Source: Streptomyces flavotricini
GTDB taxonomy: Bacteria; Actinomycetota; Actinomycetes; Streptomycetales; Streptomycetaceae
Length of the DNA stretch: 42,480 bases
Assembly (NCBI RefSeq): GCF_020639365.1
Contig: NZ_JAINUL010000001.1
Location: 3,454,549-3,497,028, forward strand
Direction: 5' to 3'
Both the position numbers and the translations under genes were made by a program. A model generated the notes under the pieces. It searched no databases. It saw nothing but the letters and a program-made list of their open reading frames with translations, and was not told the origin of the DNA. This document shows positions 38,928 to 42,480 of this stretch, in pieces; position 1 is the first letter of the stretch, and every line of letters starts with the position of its first letter.

Positions 38928-40550
38928 TCAGGCGCCCCCGATGCCCCCCTCGCCTCCCAGAGCCGGTACGGCGGCGAGCAGTTGCCGGGTGTATGCGTGG
39001 CGGGGCCGGTCGTACACCTCGTCGACCGGTCCCTCCTCGACGACCAGGCCGCCCCGCATGACGGCGACCCGGTCGCTGACCTGCCGGACCACGGCCAGGT
39101 CGTGCGCGATGAAGACCAGCGCGATCCCGAGCTCCCGCTGCAGCTCGGCCAGCAGGGCCGTGACCTGCGCCTGCGTGGTCACGTCGAGCGCGGAGACGGG
39201 CTCGTCGCAGACGATCAGCCGCGGCCGCGGCGCCAGGGCCCGGGCGATGCCGACGCGCTGGCGCTGGCCGCCGCTGAACTCGTGCGGGTAGCGGTCGCGG
39301 TGCCCGGCCTCCAGCCCGACGCGGACCAGGAGTTCCCCGACCCGGGCCCGGATCGCGGCCTCGTCCCGCTCCCCCGCCGCGCGCAGCGGGTCGGCGATGG
39401 ATTCCCCGATGGAGCGGCGCGGGTTGAGGGAGGACGCCGGGTCCTGGAACACCATCTGGACTCCGGGGACCACGCCCCCGGTCTCCCGGCCGTCGTGGCG
39501 GACCAGTCCGGAGCCGGGCTCCAGCAGGCCCACGAGCATCCGCCCGAGGGTGCTCTTTCCGCTGCCGCTCTCCCCCACGATGCCCAGCGTCTCCCCCGCC
39601 CGTACGGAGAGCGAGACCCCGCCGACGGCGGCGACGCGCCGCTTGCCCCGCCCGAACTCCCGCCGCAGCGACACGGCTTCGACGACGGGCACGCCCGCGT
39701 CGGCGGCCGCCGCCGGGGCGGTGCCGCGCGGCGGCCGCGGGGTGTCGAGCCTGGGCACCGCCGCCAGCAGGTCCCGGGTGTACGGGTCCGAGGGCGCGGT
39801 CAGGACCTGCCCGACGGGGCCGCGTTCCACGGCGGCGCCGTCCCGCATGACCAGGAGCTCGTCCACGCTGTGCGCGGCCACGCCGACGTCGTGCGTGACC
39901 AGCAGCAGGGCGAGCCCGCGCTCCTCGCGCAACCCGTGCAGCAGCTCCAGGATCTGGGCCTGCACGGTGACGTCGAGGGCGGTGGTCGGCTCGTCGGCGA
40001 TCAGCAGCCGCGGCTCGCACGCCAGCGCCATGGCGATCAGTGCGCGCTGGCGCATGCCGCCGCTGAACTCGTGCGGCCTCGCCCGCGCGCGGCGCACCGC
40101 GTCGGGGATGCCCACCCGGTCCAGCACCTCGACCGCCCGGGCCCGCGCGGCGCGCCGCGAGACGTCCGCGTGGACCCGGTACACCTCGGCGATCTGGTCG
40201 CCGACGGCGTAGTACGGGTCGAGGGAGCTGAGCGGGTCCTGGAAGACCATGGCGGCGGTGCCCCCGCGCAGCGCGCGCAGCTCCGCGGCCGGGGCCGCGC
40301 CGACGTCGGTGGCGCCGACCCGGACCGAGCCGCCGAGCCGGGCGCCGGTCCCGCGGTGCAGTCCCAGCAGGGCCGCGGCGACGGTGGACTTGCCGCTTCC
40401 GGACTCGCCGACGATGCCCAGCGCGCCTCCCGGTTCCAGGGTGAACGAGACCCCGTCGACGGCCCGTACGTACTCCCGCGGTCCGCCGGCGGGCCCGTCG
40501 ACCGGGAAGTCGACGGCGAGATCGCGGACCTCCACCAGCATCCGGCTCAT
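38928..40550 (-). CDS. Fused oligopeptide-type ABC transporter ATPase (two nucleotide-binding domains)
   Basis: 540-residue protein carrying two ABC ATPase domains in one chain, corresponding to DppD plus DppF. The first domain has the Walker A GESGSGKST near residue 50, the signature EFSGGMRQRA and Walker B LLIADEPTTALD. The second has GESGSGKST near 330, EFSGGQRQRVGIARAL and LIVCDEPVSALD. Both halves keep the Q-loop VFQDPxSSL and the His switch. ATG at 40550 overlaps the stop of the upstream permease (ATGA). It drives uptake of oligopeptides, nickel or similar solutes from the inner membrane face. No substrate-binding protein is visible in the window. A terminator follows. Confidence 0.95.
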   Translation of the reverse strand: MSRMLVEVRDLAVDFPVDGPAGGPREYVRAVDGVSFTLEPGGALGIVGESGSGKSTVAAALLGLHRGTGARLGGSVRVGATDVGAAPAAELRALRGGTAAMVFQDPLSSLDPYYAVGDQIAEVYRVHADVSRRAARARAVEVLDRVGIPDAVRRARARPHEFSGGMRQRALIAMALACEPRLLIADEPTTALDVTVQAQILELLHGLREERGLALLLVTHDVGVAAHSVDELLVMRDGAAVERGPVGQVLTAPSDPYTRDLLAAVPRLDTPRPPRGTAPAAAADAGVPVVEAVSLRREFGRGKRRVAAVGGVSLSVRAGETLGIVGESGSGKSTLGRMLVGLLEPGSGLVRHDGRETGGVVPGVQMVFQDPASSLNPRRSIGESIADPLRAAGERDEAAIRARVGELLVRVGLEAGHRDRYPHEFSGGQRQRVGIARALAPRPRLIVCDEPVSALDVTTQAQVTALLAELQRELGIALVFIAHDLAVVRQVSDRVAVMRGGLVVEEGPVDEVYDRPRHAYTRQLLAAVPALGGEGGIGGA

Positions 40551-41539
40551 GTCAGCGCCACCCTTCGGTCGGCGAGGGCGTACAGCAGGTCGGCCACGGC
40601 GCCCGCGAGGACCACGGCCGTGCCGATGGCCAGGACGACGCCGACCACCACCGGCAGGTCCACGACCCGCACGCCGTCGATCAGGGTCTTGCCGAGGCCG
40701 GGGATCCCGAACAGCGACTCGGTGAGCACCGCGCCGCCGATCATCGTCCCGAAATCCACGGCGCTGAGCGCGATCACCGGGGCGACCGCTCCGCGCACCG
40801 CGTGCCGGGTGACGATCGCCCGCTCACTCACCCCGTAGGCGCGGAAGGTGCGGATGTGGTCCTCGGCGAGCGTTTCCACGGTGGAGCTGCGGGTGAGCCG
40901 GGCGTACTTGGCGCTCTCGAAGACGCCGAGGGTGATCCAGGGCAGCAGCATGTTCCAGGCCCACTGTTCGGGGTCCTCGCCCAGCGGCACGTACGTCGGG
41001 AACGGCAGCCACTGCAGGTACGCGCAGACCGCCATGAGCAGCAGCAGTCCGAGGATGAACACGGGCGTCCCGGTCCCGGCCAGGGTCAGCACGGTCAGCA
41101 GCCGCTCGGTCGGTCCCCCGCGGCGCAGCGCCGACAGCAACCCGGTGCCGACGCCGACGAGGAGCCAGATGACGAGGGCGCCGAGCGCCAGGGACAGGGT
41201 GGCCGGCAGCCGTTCCAGCAGCAGGCCGGTGACCTGCTGGTCGTTCTGGTACGAGAACCCCAGGCAGGGCGCGTCGCAGTGCAGCACGAGCCCGGCGCCG
41301 CCGGAGTAGTCCCGGCCGGTGAACAGTCCCTGGAGGAACTGCAGGTACTGGACGACCACCGGATCGTTCAGGCCGAGCTGTTCGCGCACCTGGGCGACCT
41401 GCGCCGGATTGCAGCGCTCCCCGCAGGCGAGCCGGGCGGGGTCGCCGGGGGCGACGTAGAAGAGGAGGTAGACGGTGGCGGAGAGGGCGAGCAGCACGAA
41501 GAGCGCGCCGCCGATCCGGCCGAGTACGAACCGGGTCAC
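40547..41539 (-). CDS. ABC transporter permease, DppB/OppB type
   Basis: Inner-membrane permease of 330 residues with the DppB layout. An N-terminal span (GRIGGALFVLLALSATVYLLFY) is followed by a long external loop and five C-terminal spans. The EAA-like coupling loop lies around RAYGVSERAIVTRHAVRGA. The external loop carries four Cys (ACGERC and HCDAPC) that could form disulfides, a feature I recall in Streptomyces homologues. GTG at 41539 overlaps the upstream permease stop (GTGA), and its own stop overlaps the ATPase ATG. It forms a heteromeric channel with the next permease. Confidence 0.94.
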   Translation of the reverse strand: MTRFVLGRIGGALFVLLALSATVYLLFYVAPGDPARLACGERCNPAQVAQVREQLGLNDPVVVQYLQFLQGLFTGRDYSGGAGLVLHCDAPCLGFSYQNDQQVTGLLLERLPATLSLALGALVIWLLVGVGTGLLSALRRGGPTERLLTVLTLAGTGTPVFILGLLLLMAVCAYLQWLPFPTYVPLGEDPEQWAWNMLLPWITLGVFESAKYARLTRSSTVETLAEDHIRTFRAYGVSERAIVTRHAVRGAVAPVIALSAVDFGTMIGGAVLTESLFGIPGLGKTLIDGVRVVDLPVVVGVVLAIGTAVVLAGAVADLLYALADRRVALT

Positions 41540-42480
41540 GCCGCGGCCTCCTTTCCGGTGCCGATCCGCAGGCGGGAGCCTTCGCGCGGGTCGAGGGCGG
41601 TGCGGACGGCGTCGCCGAGCACGGTGGAGGCGAGCACGGTGACGAAGAGCAGCCCTGCCGGGAGCAGGACGTACAGGGGGTCGGCGCGGAACCAGGTCTG
41701 GGCGCTGGAGAGCATCTGCCCCCAGGAGGGGGTGGGCGGCTTCACGCCCACGCCGAGGAAGGAGAGCGAGGCCTCGGCGACGATGTTGGCGGGGACCTGG
41801 ATCGCCGCGTACGTGATGACGGGCGCGGCCAGGGACGGCAGCAGTTCGCGGCGCGCGATGCGCAGGGTGCCGTTGCCGGACAGGCGGGCGGCGGCGACGA
41901 AGTCCAGGCCCTGCAGGGCCTGGGTCTGGGCGCGCACCATCCGGGCGGTGCCGCCCCAGCTGAGCAGTCCGATGACGAGGATCAGCAGCAGGGTCCGCGG
42001 GAAGTCGGCCGGGACGACGGCGGTCAGGGCGATGCCGAGCACCAGCATGGGCAGGGCGATCATCACATCGGTGAGCCTGCCGATGAGCTGTCCCGCGAAG
42101 CGGTTGCCGAGGGCGGCGGCGAGTCCGGCGGCGACTCCGACGAGGATCTGCACGGCGGTGGCGCCGAGTGCGACGAGCAGGGAGATCCGGGCCCCGTAGA
42201 GCAGCCGGACGAACAGGTCGCGGCCGGTGCCGGGTTCCACGCCGAGCCAGTGGTCGGCGGAGATGCCGCCGAGGGAGCCGAGCGGGACGCCGCCGCGCGC
42301 CGAGTCCACGAGATCGTCGTGGTACGCGTTCGGGTCCTGGCCGGTCAGCCCGGCGAGGAGGGGTGCCGCGAGGGCGAGGAGGACGAGGAGCGCGAGGACG
42401 GCGGCGGCCGTGGCGGCCGAGGGCCGCCGGCGCAGCCGCCGCCAGACCTGGCGCGCGCCGCCCGCGCCCGGGGCGGGGGC
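41536..42480 (-). CDS. ABC transporter permease, DppC/OppC type (partial, 5' end outside window)
   Basis: DppC-like permease. The frame is open to the window edge and encodes a basic N-terminus (VWRRLRRRPS), a first span rich in Ala/Leu, then DPNAYHDDLV. The characteristic HWLGVEPGTGRDLFVRLLYGAR follows, with about five further spans. The coupling loop is near ARLSGNGTLRIARRELLPSL, and SFLGVGVKPPTPSWG is a family hallmark. 315 codons are visible; the start codon lies beyond base 42480. The stop overlaps the next permease by 4 bases. Substrate-binding protein gene(s) may be further upstream, outside the window. Confidence 0.93.
   Translation of the reverse strand, partial: APAPGAGGARQVWRRLRRRPSAATAAAVLALLVLLALAAPLLAGLTGQDPNAYHDDLVDSARGGVPLGSLGGISADHWLGVEPGTGRDLFVRLLYGARISLLVALGATAVQILVGVAAGLAAALGNRFAGQLIGRLTDVMIALPMLVLGIALTAVVPADFPRTLLLILVIGLLSWGGTARMVRAQTQALQGLDFVAAARLSGNGTLRIARRELLPSLAAPVITYAAIQVPANIVAEASLSFLGVGVKPPTPSWGQMLSSAQTWFRADPLYVLLPAGLLFVTVLASTVLGDAVRTALDPREGSRLRIGTGKEAAA

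Overview
The window is very GC-rich actinobacterial chromosome, almost certainly Streptomyces. Third codon positions are G/C-saturated and GTG starts are frequent. A wblC (whiB7) regulator, mycoredoxin, paired AdnA/AdnB helicase-nucleases and SigR-type promoters are all present. I see no tRNA, rRNA, IS element, integrase or CRISPR array. Family and synteny statements rest on recall; no database search was run.

Left part (1-13.6 kb). A partial SDR oxidoreductase diverges from a Zincin_2 (DUF2342) protein coupled to a NUDIX hydrolase. A minus-strand operon follows: a TerD-AIM24 fusion and two stand-alone AIM24 proteins. Next come a YgjP-like metallopeptidase, a divergent ThiF-like protein, and a large STAND-type ATPase with about 12 TPRs. 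The ATPase reading frame is broken by one base inside its P-loop. An ABC1/UbiB kinase and a small zinc-ribbon protein follow.

Centre (13.7-28.1 kb). This is the stress and genome-maintenance core, with gene content like the M. tuberculosis whiB7 neighbourhood. wblC lies behind a ~630-nt leader with a 111-codon upstream ORF, a hairpin over that ORF's stop codon and an intrinsic terminator. Its promoter has an AT-rich block next to the -35, as expected for WblC autoregulation. Upstream is uvrD2, divergent from mycoredoxin, which has a SigR-type promoter. The minus strand then carries an alkyltransferase-like protein, adnA, adnB, an M20 dipeptidase and nudC (in transcription order).

Right part (28.2-42.5 kb). 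A flippase-like membrane protein with a kinase-like middle domain and a secreted tripeptidyl-aminopeptidase-type lipoprotein are on the plus strand. They converge on moeZ, whose SigR-type promoter overlaps the end of the preceding gene. Upstream of moeZ is a four-gene set: a PelF-like (DUF3492) GT4 glycosyltransferase, a membrane protein, an SDR sugar-nucleotide enzyme and a spherulin-4 (GH135-like) protein. The combination resembles fungal galactosaminogalactan and bacterial Pel loci and is the best candidate here for an undescribed system. The window ends in an oligopeptide ABC importer that runs off the edge.

The wblC and SigR controls imply that the centre responds to translation-blocking antibiotics and thiol stress, next to DNA-end processing and NAD(H)-cleaving functions. 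The spherulin/GT4 set is probably an independent cell-surface or polysaccharide function.
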